A stretch of DNA of 64,000 bases, from assembly GCA_016703325.1 (NCBI GenBank), contig JADJCH010000002.1:124001-188000 (forward strand), written 5' to 3'. Positions 29,926-38,066 of the stretch are shown one piece after another. The notes beneath the pieces are model-generated. The model was not told the origin of the DNA. It saw only the letters and a list, made by a program, of their open reading frames with translations, and made no database searches. Within the stretch, counting starts at the first letter, position 1. Each line of letters begins with the position of its first letter. This DNA comes from Burkholderiales bacterium (lineage in GTDB: Bacteria > Pseudomonadota > Gammaproteobacteria > Burkholderiales > Burkholderiaceae_C). A program made the position numbers and the translations under genes.

Positions 29926-31173
29926 ATGCGCCAAGTCGTCTGGCTGCTCTTTCTCTTCGTGGTGGCGGTGATTGCCGCGGGCACGCTCGGCAACAACGAA
30001 GGCCTGGTGGTGGTGTACTGGCCGCCCTGGCGCATCGATCTGTCGCTCAACCTGTTCGTGCTGCTCTGGGTGGCCGTGGGGGTTGCGGCATATTTGATCG
30101 TGGGCGCTGGGGTTCGGTTGGCTGGTTTGCCGGAGCGGGCCCGCCTCTGGCGGGGTCAGCAGCGTGAACGGGGTGCGCAGGCTGCCCTGCGGGAAGCGCA
30201 GGGCCTGTTGTTTGCGGGCCGGTTCAGCCGCGCCCACAAGGCGGCCCTGCGGGCTTTGGAGATCCGCGTGGCCACGCCGGAGTTGCGCGACGACTCGGAG
30301 TTCGCTGCCCTGGCCCACCTGTTGGCCGCCAGCAGCCTGCATCGCCTGCAGGACCGGGTCCGGCGCGACGAACAACTGCTGGCGGCTCAGACCCTGCTGG
30401 GGCAGGGCGGTGCACCCGCCGCCGTGGCGGAGGCTGCGCAGCTGATGGCAGCCGAGTGGGCCGTGGAAGACCGCGATGCCGACCGTGCGCTGGGGCACCT
30501 CGCCCTGTTGCCGGCAGGGGTCGGGCGCCGCACGCAGGCCCTGCGGGTGCGGCTGCAGGCGCACCGGCTGGCCCGCCAGCCGCTGGAGGCGCTCAAGACG
30601 GCCCGGCTGCTGGCCAAGCACCAGGCCTTTGCACCGGCGGCAGCTCAGGGATTGCTGCGCTCACTGGCGGCTGAGGCGCTCGACAGCGCACGCGATGCAG
30701 ATCAGTTGCGCCGGGTGTGGATGCAGCTGGAAAACGCCGATCGGCGAGATCCCTTTGTGACGGCGAAAGCCGCCCTGCAGGCTGCGGCCGTGGGCTCCGC
30801 GGCAGACGCTCGCGGTTGGCTGCGCCCCCACTGGGAGGAACTGCCGCGCCTGGGCGAACTGGAGCGGGCGGCCGTGCTGGAGGCCTTTCTGAGGGTCTTG
30901 CCCGGCCTGTCGGCCGATTGGCTGCCGCTGCTGGAAGCGAGTGTTGTGGCCATGCCACAGGATCCGGCCGTGGCTCACGTGGTCGGGCGGGCCATGGCTG
31001 AGCGCAAGCTCTGGGGGCGCTCGCGCCGCCTGCTCGAAAGTGCCACGAGTCTGCCCGGCGGCAGTGTGGACCTGCGTCGGCAGGCCTGGCGTGCCCTGGC
31101 CGAGATCGCCGAGGCGGAAGGGGATGAGGCCAGAGCGCAGCATTTTTATCGCCAGAGTGCGACAGGGACTTGA
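29926..31173 (+). CDS. hemY: HemY-like TPR membrane protein
   Basis: This inner-membrane protein of 415 residues belongs to the proteobacterial HemY family, which is unrelated to protoporphyrinogen oxidase HemY of Gram-positives. Two membrane spans lie at residues 3-22 and 40-62 (LNLFVLLWVAVGVAAYLIVG). The rest is helical TPR-like, with FAGRFSRAHKAALRALEI and a C-terminal AWRALAEIAEAEGDEARAQH repeat. It is the last gene of the hem cluster. Its stop codon overlaps the -35 box of the downstream tRNA promoter. Confidence 0.9.
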   Translation: MRQVVWLLFLFVVAVIAAGTLGNNEGLVVVYWPPWRIDLSLNLFVLLWVAVGVAAYLIVGAGVRLAGLPERARLWRGQQRERGAQAALREAQGLLFAGRFSRAHKAALRALEIRVATPELRDDSEFAALAHLLAASSLHRLQDRVRRDEQLLAAQTLLGQGGAPAAVAEAAQLMAAEWAVEDRDADRALGHLALLPAGVGRRTQALRVRLQAHRLARQPLEALKTARLLAKHQAFAPAAAQGLLRSLAAEALDSARDADQLRRVWMQLENADRRDPFVTAKAALQAAAVGSAADARGWLRPHWEELPRLGELERAAVLEAFLRVLPGLSADWLPLLEASVVAMPQDPAVAHVVGRAMAERKLWGRSRRLLESATSLPGGSVDLRRQAWRALAEIAEAEGDEARAQHFYRQSATGT

Positions 31174-31198
31174 CCTTTCGTCAGAAGGCTTGTTATAG
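31170..31198 (+). promoter_or_regulatory. Sigma-70 promoter of tRNA-Arg
   Basis: TTGACC (31170-31175) and TTATAG (31193-31198) are separated by exactly 17 bases, close to the sigma-70 consensus. Transcription would begin near 31205, leaving a leader of about 27 bases that can fold as CGCTG/CAGCG before the tRNA. The -35 box overlaps the end of hemY. Confidence 0.75.
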
Positions 31199-31231
31199 TC
31201 TCTTTCTCGCTGCAAAACAGCGGCGAGACAA

Positions 31232-31308
31232 GCGGCTGTAGCTCAGTTGGATAGAGTACTTGGCTACGAACCAAGGGGTCGTGGGTTCGAATCCTGCCAG
31301 CCGCGCCA
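31232..31308 (+). tRNA. tRNA-Arg (anticodon ACG)
   Basis: The 77-nt cloverleaf has a perfect 7-bp acceptor stem (GCGGCTG with CAGCCGC), a D-arm with CTCAGTTGGATAGAG, an anticodon stem CTTGG/CCAAG enclosing the loop CTACGAA (anticodon ACG), and a T-arm GTGGGTTCGAATCCTGC. The discriminator is G and the CCA tail is encoded. ACG would be deaminated to ICG to read CGU, CGC and CGA. A promoter lies upstream and a terminator immediately downstream, so it is its own unit. Confidence 0.98.
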
Positions 31309-31315
31309 ATACCTG

Positions 31316-31348
31316 AAAGGGTCAGCATTTACAAAGTGCTGACCCTTT
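31316..31348 (+). terminator. Terminator after tRNA-Arg
   Basis: A 12-bp perfect inverted repeat (AAAGGGTCAGCA and TGCTGACCCTTT) with a 9-base loop lies seven bases after the tRNA. A short TTTCTTC tail follows. It ends tRNA transcription before the AEC permease gene. Confidence 0.75.
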
Positions 31349-31381
31349 CTTCATTTCCGGGTCGCTTCACGGTTGCTGCGG

Positions 31382-32356
31382 ATGCTGAACATCGTCAACG
31401 TCACCTTTCCGTTCTTCGCGCTGGTTCTGGCGGGTTTTGTGGCCACCCGTCGCGGCTGGTTGGCGCTGGATGCGATTCCGGCCATGAACGCCTTCGTGCT
31501 GTACTTCGCGCTGCCGTGCATGCTGTTTCGCTTCGGCGCAAGCACGCCGATCGCACGCATGCTCGACCCGGCGGTGATCGGTAGTTACCTGGGCTGCGCC
31601 CTGCTGATCGTGGCTGTGGCCGTGGTGTTGACCCGGCGTGGGGTGGTGGGATGGAACGATGCGGCCTTCGGTTCGCTGGTGGCCGCATTCCCGAACTCCG
31701 GCTTCATGGGTGTGCCGCTGCTGGTGGATCTGCTGGGCCCGGCAGCCGCAGCTCCTGCCATCGTGGCAGTGACGGTGGACATGGTAGTCACTTCGTCCTT
31801 GTGCATTGCCCTGTCGCGTCTGGGGACGGCTGGTGAACATGGGATGCGCGAAGCACTGTCCAAGTCGCTGCGGGGCGTGGCGGCCAACCCCTTGCCGTGG
31901 GCCATCGTCTTCGGCGCACTGGTGTCGGCGACAGGGCTGGAGTTGCCGCCGGTGGTGTTCAAACCGGTGGCCATGCTGGCCGATGCTGCATCTCCGGTGG
32001 CGCTGTTCACCCTGGGGGCGGTGCTGGCGCGGTCGCAGATGCGCCCGGACCCCGAAGTTGCCGGCGGCACGGCCGCTGCCCGTCGGGCGGACGTGCCGCT
32101 GGTGGTGGGGCTCAAGCTGATCGCCCACCCTTTGCTGGTGTGGGGGGTCGGAAGCCTGGCGATGGCCCTGGGTCTGCCGCTGGAGCCTTTTGCGCTGCAG
32201 GTGCTGGTGCTGCTGGCTGCGTTGCCGAGTGCCAGCAACGTGACGATGCTGGCAGAGCGTTATGGTGCGGATTCAGGGCGCATCGCGCGCATCGTCTTGA
32301 TCAGCACGGCGCTGTCTTTCCTGACCTTCACGGTGGCTGTGGCCTGGCTGGTCTGA
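31382..32356 (+). CDS. AEC family permease
   Basis: This inner-membrane transporter of 324 residues has about ten hydrophobic spans. The family features are visible: FPFFALVLAGFVATRRG at the N-terminus, FVLYFALPCMLFRFGA, NSGFMGVPLLVDLLG in the middle, and LPSASNVTMLAERYG near the end. AEC proteins export or import organic acids such as malonate or malate; the substrate here is unknown. ATG 31382 is chosen over an upstream TTG (31373). It converges on the DUF3579 gene across the hexanucleotide repeat. Confidence 0.88.
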   Translation: MLNIVNVTFPFFALVLAGFVATRRGWLALDAIPAMNAFVLYFALPCMLFRFGASTPIARMLDPAVIGSYLGCALLIVAVAVVLTRRGVVGWNDAAFGSLVAAFPNSGFMGVPLLVDLLGPAAAAPAIVAVTVDMVVTSSLCIALSRLGTAGEHGMREALSKSLRGVAANPLPWAIVFGALVSATGLELPPVVFKPVAMLADAASPVALFTLGAVLARSQMRPDPEVAGGTAAARRADVPLVVGLKLIAHPLLVWGVGSLAMALGLPLEPFALQVLVLLAALPSASNVTMLAERYGADSGRIARIVLISTALSFLTFTVAVAWLV

Positions 32357-32369
32357 GGCCTGTTGGATC

Positions 32370-32441
32370 GGCAATGGCAATGGCAATGGCAATGGCAATG
32401 GCAATGGCAATGGCAATGGCAATGGCAATGGCAATGGCGAT
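32370..32441. repeat. Hexanucleotide tandem repeat (GGCAAT)11
   Basis: Eleven uninterrupted GGCAAT units span 32370-32435, followed by one variant GGCGAT. The repeat lies between the stops of two convergent genes, 13 bases after the permease stop and 4 bases before the DUF3579 stop. It is not in a likely coding sequence; a shadow minus-strand frame would read Cys-His repeats. Confidence 0.97.
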
Positions 32442-32444
32442 TTT

Positions 32445-32777
32445 TCAGCGCCGCTTGCCGTTGCCGTCGGGCAGCAGGCAGGCCTCGCTGACCTGCAACT
32501 CGTTGTCGCGGGCGAAGTTCATCACGAAGTCCCAGGCCATGGGCTCCAGGCTGCGCAGGGCCTCGTTGACCACCACGCACTTCGTGTGGCCATGCACCGT
32601 CGGGATGCAGTACGGCGAGTAGCCGATGGCCGAGCCGATGCCGCCGGCCGAACCTCGCGGACGGAACGACGACATGGCACCGGCCAGCCGCTCGGCCCAG
32701 TCGCTGGGGCGGAAGGTTCGGCCGTCCCGGGTGATCCCGAGGATGAAGATTTCGCGTGGGGTGTTCGACTTCGTCAC
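32445..32777 (-). CDS. DUF3579 domain protein
   Basis: This soluble protein of 110 residues matches the betaproteobacterial DUF3579 family, with REIFILGITRDGRTFRPSDW, AERLAGAMSSFRP and the conserved YSPYCIPTVHGHTKCVVVNE stretch. It begins with GTG. No function is established for the family, and nothing in the sequence points to a catalytic role. It is divergent from argD by 278 bp and convergent with the AEC permease. Confidence 0.88.
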   Translation of the reverse strand: MTKSNTPREIFILGITRDGRTFRPSDWAERLAGAMSSFRPRGSAGGIGSAIGYSPYCIPTVHGHTKCVVVNEALRSLEPMAWDFVMNFARDNELQVSEACLLPDGNGKRR

Positions 32778-32977
32778 GTGCTGGCGCCTTGTCGTGCAAC
32801 CGGCTCATGGCCTGCGCACATCAACCCGTATTGTGCTGCAGCGCAGCAGCACGGTCTTCTGCTCAGGCATGCCGTCTGTCGTCGAGGAGTGGCCGGCGGT
32901 GCTGCGCCTTTGCGTCACCCTCAAGTGTGGGCCCGACTTCTGTCACCGGACTGTCGCCGCGCCGTCCGCTCGATCCG

Positions 32978-33023
32978 TACAATGTGGAAAGCGTCCCGCC
33001 CTGGCCGGGACGTTTCTTTTTTT
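32978..33023 (+). promoter_or_regulatory. argD leader: -10-like box plus terminator-like hairpin
   Basis: TACAAT at 32978-32983 resembles a -10 box, though no good -35 box accompanies it. Directly after it, CGTCCCG (32992-32998) pairs with CGGGACG (33006-33012), the stem being extended by GAAA/TTTC, and seven T residues follow at 33017-33023. This is a textbook intrinsic-terminator shape, yet no plus-strand gene lies upstream and argD starts 32 bases later. It may be an attenuator in the argD leader or the end of a short RNA. Confidence 0.6.
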
Positions 33024-33055
33024 CTGCGCAACCCGTGCCTGGATGGAGACCTTCG

Positions 33056-34264
33056 ATGACCTCGCCCATCGACCAACCCCATGTGATGAAGACCTACGGT
33101 CGCCTGCCGATCGCGATGTCGCACGGCCGAGGCTGCAGGGTCTGGGACACCGAGGGGCGCGAGTACCTGGATGGTCTCGGGGGCATTGCGGTCAATACGC
33201 TGGGCCATGCCCACCCGAAGTTGGTGGCCGCTCTGCGTGAGCAGGTGGGTCAGTTGATCCACTGCTCCAACTACTACCACGTCCCGGGTCAGGAGGCGCT
33301 GGCGGCCCGGTTGACCGAGCTGTCGGGACTGACCAACGCCTTCTTCTGCAGCACCGGCCTGGAAGCCAACGAGGCGGCCCTGAAGATCGCGCGCAAGTTC
33401 GGCCACGACAAGGGCATCGAGCGCCCGGAGATCGTGGTGTACGAGAAGGCCTTCCATGGCCGTTCGATCGCCACGCTGTCGGCCACCGGCAACCCGAAAG
33501 TTCAGGCCGGTTTCGGTCCGCTGGTGGAAGGCTTTGTGCGTGTGCCGTTCAACGACATGGCGGCGCTGCGCGAGGCGGTGTCCAGTCGCCCGAACGTGGT
33601 GGCTGTCTTCCTGGAGACCATCCAGGGCGAAGGCGGCATCCACGCGGCGCGCTGGGACTACCTGCGCGAGGTGCGTGCGCTGTGTGACGAGCGCGATCTG
33701 CTGCTGATGCTCGACGAGGTGCAGTGCGGCATCGGTCGCACCGGCAAGTGGTTTGCCCACCAGTGGGCCGGCATCGTGCCGGACGTGATGCCGCTGGCCA
33801 AGGGACTGGGTTCCGGCGTGCCCATCGGCGCCATTGTCTGTGGTCCGCGCGCCGCGAACGTCTTCGGCCCGGGCAACCACGGCACCACCTTCGGCGGCAA
33901 CCCACTGTCGATGCGCGCGGGCATCGAGACGCTGCGCATCATGGAGGAAGAGGGCCTGCTGTCCAATGCCGCCACGGTCGGCGCGCACCTGAAGTCCGCG
34001 CTGCAGCGGGAACTCGCCGGCCTGGCCGGTGTGGTGGAAATCCGTGGTGAGGGCCTGATGCTGGGCATCGAGCTGGACCGTCCCTGTGGCGAGATCCTCA
34101 CCCGCGCGATGCAGGCCGGCCTGCTGCTCAGTGTCACCGCCGACACCGTGGTGCGCCTGGTGCCGCCGCTGATCCTGACGGTGGCCGAGGCCGACGAAAT
34201 CGTGTCCATCCTGGTGCCGCTGATCCAGGCCTTCCTGAGTGGTGCAGAGAGTTTGGCGGCATGA
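33056..34264 (+). CDS. argD: Acetylornithine aminotransferase
   Basis: This PLP enzyme of 402 residues converts N-acetylglutamate semialdehyde to N-acetylornithine in arginine synthesis. The segment YLDGLGGIAVNTLGHAHP marks the N-terminal part, STGLEANEAALKIARK the cofactor-binding part, and AFHGRSIATLSATGN is conserved. The metal-free Asp is in LLMLDEVQCGIGRTG, and the PLP lysine is in PLAKGLGSGVPIGA. ATG 33056 follows TGGAG. The stop overlaps argF by four bases, so the two steps are coupled. Confidence 0.95.
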   Translation: MTSPIDQPHVMKTYGRLPIAMSHGRGCRVWDTEGREYLDGLGGIAVNTLGHAHPKLVAALREQVGQLIHCSNYYHVPGQEALAARLTELSGLTNAFFCSTGLEANEAALKIARKFGHDKGIERPEIVVYEKAFHGRSIATLSATGNPKVQAGFGPLVEGFVRVPFNDMAALREAVSSRPNVVAVFLETIQGEGGIHAARWDYLREVRALCDERDLLLMLDEVQCGIGRTGKWFAHQWAGIVPDVMPLAKGLGSGVPIGAIVCGPRAANVFGPGNHGTTFGGNPLSMRAGIETLRIMEEEGLLSNAATVGAHLKSALQRELAGLAGVVEIRGEGLMLGIELDRPCGEILTRAMQAGLLLSVTADTVVRLVPPLILTVAEADEIVSILVPLIQAFLSGAESLAA

Positions 34265-35223
34265 AACCGGGGATGAGCCTGATGAAACACTACCTGCAGT
34301 TCAAGGACCTCCGGGCCGAGGAATACGCCTACCTGTTCGAGCGGGCCCGTCTGATCAAGACCCGCTTCAAGAACTACGAGAAGTACCAGCCGCTGGCCGA
34401 CCGCACGCTGGCGATGATCTTCGAGAAGGCCAGCACCCGCACCCGCGTGAGCTTCGAGGCCGGCATGTACCAGATGGGCGGCTCGGTGGTGCACCTGACC
34501 ACCGGCGACAGCCAGCTGGGCCGCTCCGAGCCGATCGAGGACTCCGCCCGCGTGATCAGCCGCATGGTGGACATCGTGATGATCCGCACCTACGAGCAGG
34601 AGAAGCTGCGGCTCTTCGCTGCACACTCGCGGGTGCCGGTCATCAACGGCCTGACCAATGAGTTTCACCCCTGCCAGATCATGGCCGATCTGTTCACCTG
34701 GCTGGAGCACCGCGGCTCATTGGGGCCGGAGGGCATCGACCTGAGTGCCCTGCAGGGCAAGGTGGTGGCCTGGGTGGGCGACGGCAACAACATGGCCAAC
34801 ACCTGGCTGCAGGCGGCCGAGATCCTGGGCTTCAAGGTGCACGTCAGCACCCCGGGCGGCTATGAGGTCGACCCGGTGCTGGCCGGCATCGAGGACCGCA
34901 GCTGCTACCAGGTTTTCGCCGACCCGCTGGAGGCCTGCCGTGGTGCCCATCTGGTGACGACGGACGTCTGGACCAGCATGGGCTTTGAGGCTGAAAACGA
35001 GGCCCGCAAGGCTGCCTTTGCCGACTGGTGCGTCGATGCCGAGATGATGGCCGCAGCCCAGCCGGATGCCCTGTTCATGCACTGCCTGCCGGCCCATCGG
35101 GGCGAGGAGGTCGCCGCCGAGGTGATCGACGGGCCGCAGTCGGTGGTCTGGGACGAGGCCGAAAACCGCATGCATGTGCAGAAGGCCTTGATGGAGTTTC
35201 TGTTGCTGGGGCGCATCGGATGA
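34261..35223 (+). CDS. argF: Ornithine carbamoyltransferase
   Basis: This cytoplasmic enzyme of 320 residues makes citrulline from ornithine and carbamoyl phosphate. The carbamoyl-phosphate loop STRTR is in FEKASTRTRVSFEAGM, HPCQ is in NEFHPCQIMADL, and the ornithine-side HCLPAHRGEEV is present. It starts with the ATGA overlap with argD; in-frame ATGs at 34273 and 34282 (MKHYLQFKDL) are possible alternatives. Together with argD it forms two consecutive-pathway steps in one operon. Confidence 0.95.
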   Translation: MKPGMSLMKHYLQFKDLRAEEYAYLFERARLIKTRFKNYEKYQPLADRTLAMIFEKASTRTRVSFEAGMYQMGGSVVHLTTGDSQLGRSEPIEDSARVISRMVDIVMIRTYEQEKLRLFAAHSRVPVINGLTNEFHPCQIMADLFTWLEHRGSLGPEGIDLSALQGKVVAWVGDGNNMANTWLQAAEILGFKVHVSTPGGYEVDPVLAGIEDRSCYQVFADPLEACRGAHLVTTDVWTSMGFEAENEARKAAFADWCVDAEMMAAAQPDALFMHCLPAHRGEEVAAEVIDGPQSVVWDEAENRMHVQKALMEFLLLGRIG

Positions 35224-35235
35224 GCTGCCGCAAGG

Positions 35236-35340
35236 ACGTTGTGTCACAACGTTCGTGAACGGTTGCCAGTGTCATCAGGCTGTTTCAATCGCTCGCCGGG
35301 GCTCTGATAGCATGGAACTGCGGAAGGCAGGTGCCTTCCG
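35236..35340 (+). promoter_or_regulatory. Leader of DUF3015 gene: palindrome, promoter-like boxes, 5' hairpin
   Basis: A 17-bp perfect palindrome ACGTTGTG-T-CACAACGT lies at 35236-35252, without a T-run. TTTCAA (35283-35288) and GATAGC (35306-35311) are 17 bases apart and could be -35 and -10. CGGAAGGCA (35321-35329) and TGCCTTCCG (35332-35340) form a 9-bp hairpin with a two-base loop in the leader of the gene at 35369, of the kind that stabilises abundant transcripts. Confidence 0.5.
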
Positions 35341-35368
35341 GCACACAGCTCAAACGGAAAGGGTATCC

Positions 35369-35842
35369 ATGAAGAAACTGCTCGTCACCGCTGCGTTCAT
35401 CGCTGCCGCTCCGATGGCCTTCGCTCAGGCCAACAACGTCGGCTCCTGCGGTTGGGGTTCCAAGGTGTTCCAGGGCCAGAAGGGTGTGGCTCCGCAGGTG
35501 CTGGCGGCCACCACCAACGGTACCTCCGGCAACCAGACCTTCGGTATCACCTTCGGTACCTCCGGCTGCACCCAGGACGGCGTGGTCAGCTCCACCTGGA
35601 AGACCGCGATGTTCATCGACGGCAACCGTGTGCAACTGGCCCGCGACACCGCTGCCGGCCAGGGTGAATCCCTCGCCGCGCTGATGGTGGTGATGGGTGT
35701 GTCCGAAGCCGACCGTGGCCACTTCGTGACCACCCTGAAGGACAACTTCTCCACCGTGTTCACCGGCGAGACCGTGGCCGCCAACCTGCGCGGCGTGCTG
35801 GCTGCCGATGCTCGCCTGGCGGGTTACGCCCAGGCCATCTGA
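35369..35842 (+). CDS. Secreted DUF3015 family protein
   Basis: This periplasmic or secreted protein of 157 residues has a clear signal peptide (MKKLLVTAAFIAAAPMAFA, then QANNVGSCGWGSKVFQ). DUF3015 members share the N-terminal Gly-Ser-Cys-Gly-W-G motif and a second cysteine in TFGTSGCTQDG, both visible here and probably disulfide-linked. It has its own promoter-like leader and is followed by a strong terminator, so it is a single-gene unit. Function is not established. Confidence 0.87.
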   Translation: MKKLLVTAAFIAAAPMAFAQANNVGSCGWGSKVFQGQKGVAPQVLAATTNGTSGNQTFGITFGTSGCTQDGVVSSTWKTAMFIDGNRVQLARDTAAGQGESLAALMVVMGVSEADRGHFVTTLKDNFSTVFTGETVAANLRGVLAADARLAGYAQAI

Positions 35843-35897
35843 CCTGACGCACCGGCGTCGTGCGGACGGGGCATTCCCGCCGCGCGGCGACCTCAGC

Positions 35898-35924
35898 AGG
35901 CCCAGCCTTCCGGCTGGGCCTTTT
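35898..35924 (+). terminator. Terminator after DUF3015 gene
   Basis: AGGCCCAGCC (35898-35907) and GGCTGGGCCT (35912-35921) form a perfect 10-bp stem with a four-base loop, followed by TTTTC. It lies 56 bases after the DUF3015 stop and 25 bases before the next start. Confidence 0.85.
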
Positions 35925-35948
35925 CGTTTCTGCCAACCGGGTGGGTTC

Positions 35949-37976
35949 ATGCGTCGCCTCTTGTTGCGCGTCCTTTCGCTTTCCGCTGGCCGCTGGCCGT
36001 CCGTTGTCGTGGCCTTTGCGGGGGCAGCGCTGGGCGGGCTTCTGCTGTTGACCGCCACACCGGTGCGGGCGCAGGAGGCGCCGCATGCCGCTGCAGCGGA
36101 GCTGACGGCCGCGCAACGCGAGCGCCTGTCGGTCTGGCAGGCTCTCGCACGCGAACGCGCGCTGGCCCAGGATCCGGCCTGGCTGGACCTGCTGCACTTC
36201 AAGCGCCATCCCGTCACCGGCCGTTGGCGCAGCCTGGCCGACGACGCCGGCTTCTTCAACGCACCGCAGGGTGCCGTCGATCCACAGGCCGAGCTGGACG
36301 CCACGCTGCAGGCCTTCCTCGACCCGCGCCCGAACCGCTCCGGCGAGCAGGCCGCGCAGTGCCGTTTCCCGGCCCGGCTGCGCTGGCTGCGCCAACGCCT
36401 GGATCTGCAGGTCGATGACCTGCCCCAGGTGGCCTGCGAGCGCTACGACCAGTGGCGCACCGGTTTGCGGCCCGGCGGCGTCAGCCTGATCTTCCCGGCC
36501 GCCTACGTGAACAGCCCGGCATCGATGTACGGGCACACCTTCCTGCGCATCAATCCCGGCGGCGAGGTGCAGGGCAACCCGATGCTGGCCTACACCATCA
36601 GTTATGCGGCAGCCGGCAACGAGGCCGACGGGCTGGCCTTTGCCTTCCGCGGCCTGGTCGGCTTGTACCCGGGCATCTTCACCACCACGCCGTACTACCG
36701 GCGCATCGAGGAATACACCCACCTGGAGAACCGCGACATCTGGGAGTACGACCTCGATCTGACCGCCGAAGAGATCACCCAGCTGGTGGCGCACACCTGG
36801 GAGCTGGGTTTCACCCGCTTCGACTACTACTTCTTCGACGAGAACTGCTCCTACCACCTGCTGTCGCTGCTGGATGTGGCGCGCCCGGGCCTGCGGCTGA
36901 CCGACCGCTTCACCTGGTGGGCCATCCCGGTGGACACGGTGAGGGTGCTGTTCGAGGTGCCGGGCCTGGTGCGCGGCAGCCACTACCGCCCGTCCAACAG
37001 CACCGAACTCGGCTTCCAGGCTGACCAGCTGGACGATGTGGCGGTGGCCCAGGCCCGCGAGGTGGCACAGGGGCAGCGTGCGCCGCGCGACCTGCTGGCC
37101 ACCGCCGGGGTAGACCCGCTGAGGCGGGCCGGCGCGCTGGAACTGGCCGAACGCCATGCCACCTACCTGGGTGCTGTGCAGGGTTTGGGTGAGGTGGTGG
37201 TGCAGCCCCGGCGCATGGCCATCCTGGCCGAACGCGCTCGTCTTCCGGTGCTGTCGGTGAGGCAGCCGCCGCGACCGATTCCGCCGGAAGCCGGGCATGA
37301 CACCGCCCGGTTGGACCTCTGGGTGGGCCGGCGCGACGGACAGTCGGCCTGGCGTCTGGGCTGGCGACCGGCCTACCACGAGCTGATGGATCCGGAGGCG
37401 GGCTTCCAGCGCGGGGCACAGATCCAGTTCTTCTCCCTGGACCTGGCGGGTGAGCCGGGCCATCGCCCCCGGCTGGAGCGTCTGACGCCGGTGGACATCG
37501 TTTCGCTGACCCCGCGCGACCGCCTGCTGGGTGCCACCTCCTGGAAGGTGCGCTTCGGGCTGAACCGGGCTTTTGGGCGGCCTGCTGCCGATGCCCCGCT
37601 GGTGGCGCAGGTCAACGGGGGCCCAGGCGCGGCCTGGGAGCTCGGGTCGGGGCGCAATGCAATGGTCTACGCACTGATGGACAACCAGCTGAACCTGGCC
37701 CGACAGGACGGCGATGTGGCCGACGGCCGCCGCGTGGCCCTGGGCAGCGGGCTGCAACTGGGCCTGCTGCTCGACCCGGCGCCGGGCTGGCGCCTGCAGC
37801 TGGAGGGCCGGGCGCGCTGGTACCTGGCCTCGCAGCCCCAGGAACGCAGCCTCGGCCTGAAGCTGCGCCGCAGCCTGGGGCGCAGCGGCCAGCTGATGCT
37901 GCAGTGCGAACGCCAGTGGCGCCAGGGCGATGCCGGACGGCGCGAATGCCTCGCGGGATGGCAGCATCATTGGTGA
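35949..37976 (+). CDS. DUF4105 (Lnb-like) exported protein
   Basis: This protein of 675 residues has an N-terminal signal or anchor (RWPSVVVAFAGAALGGLL, then LLTATPVRA). The DUF4105 core carries conserved motifs with the look of a cysteine-peptidase-type domain: YVNSPASMYGHTFLRI, EEYTHLENRDIWEYDL and DYYFFDENCSYHLLSLL. The His and Cys in these motifs are the likely catalytic residues. The C-terminal 300 residues are Arg-rich with many aromatic beta-strands (for example LQLEGRARWYLASQ) and may form a membrane-associated beta domain. No substrate is known. It precedes a phosphoesterase and a kinase but is probably separate. Confidence 0.82.
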   Translation: MRRLLLRVLSLSAGRWPSVVVAFAGAALGGLLLLTATPVRAQEAPHAAAAELTAAQRERLSVWQALARERALAQDPAWLDLLHFKRHPVTGRWRSLADDAGFFNAPQGAVDPQAELDATLQAFLDPRPNRSGEQAAQCRFPARLRWLRQRLDLQVDDLPQVACERYDQWRTGLRPGGVSLIFPAAYVNSPASMYGHTFLRINPGGEVQGNPMLAYTISYAAAGNEADGLAFAFRGLVGLYPGIFTTTPYYRRIEEYTHLENRDIWEYDLDLTAEEITQLVAHTWELGFTRFDYYFFDENCSYHLLSLLDVARPGLRLTDRFTWWAIPVDTVRVLFEVPGLVRGSHYRPSNSTELGFQADQLDDVAVAQAREVAQGQRAPRDLLATAGVDPLRRAGALELAERHATYLGAVQGLGEVVVQPRRMAILAERARLPVLSVRQPPRPIPPEAGHDTARLDLWVGRRDGQSAWRLGWRPAYHELMDPEAGFQRGAQIQFFSLDLAGEPGHRPRLERLTPVDIVSLTPRDRLLGATSWKVRFGLNRAFGRPAADAPLVAQVNGGPGAAWELGSGRNAMVYALMDNQLNLARQDGDVADGRRVALGSGLQLGLLLDPAPGWRLQLEGRARWYLASQPQERSLGLKLRRSLGRSGQLMLQCERQWRQGDAGRRECLAGWQHHW

Positions 37977-38066
37977 GGCGGATCAACCGGGCCGAACCGC
38001 TGGTGCCGCCCTGACAGCGCACCGTCAGGCAGACGGTACAGGCTGTTCCTACGAGGAGACTTGCAC

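Noticed and set aside
29926..31173. HemY considered as protoporphyrinogen oxidase.
   Set aside because: No FAD-binding motif; the protein is a two-span TPR-like membrane protein of the proteobacterial HemY family.
32370..32441. GGCAAT tract considered as a CRISPR or origin iteron.
   Set aside because: Units are contiguous with no spacers, and no replication gene or DnaA boxes adjoin it.
32260..32808. A minus-strand frame with a run of Cys-His repeats, suggestive of a metal-binding protein.
   Set aside because: The repeats are only the GGCAAT tract read in a shadow frame, and the frame covers the DUF3579 gene in another phase.
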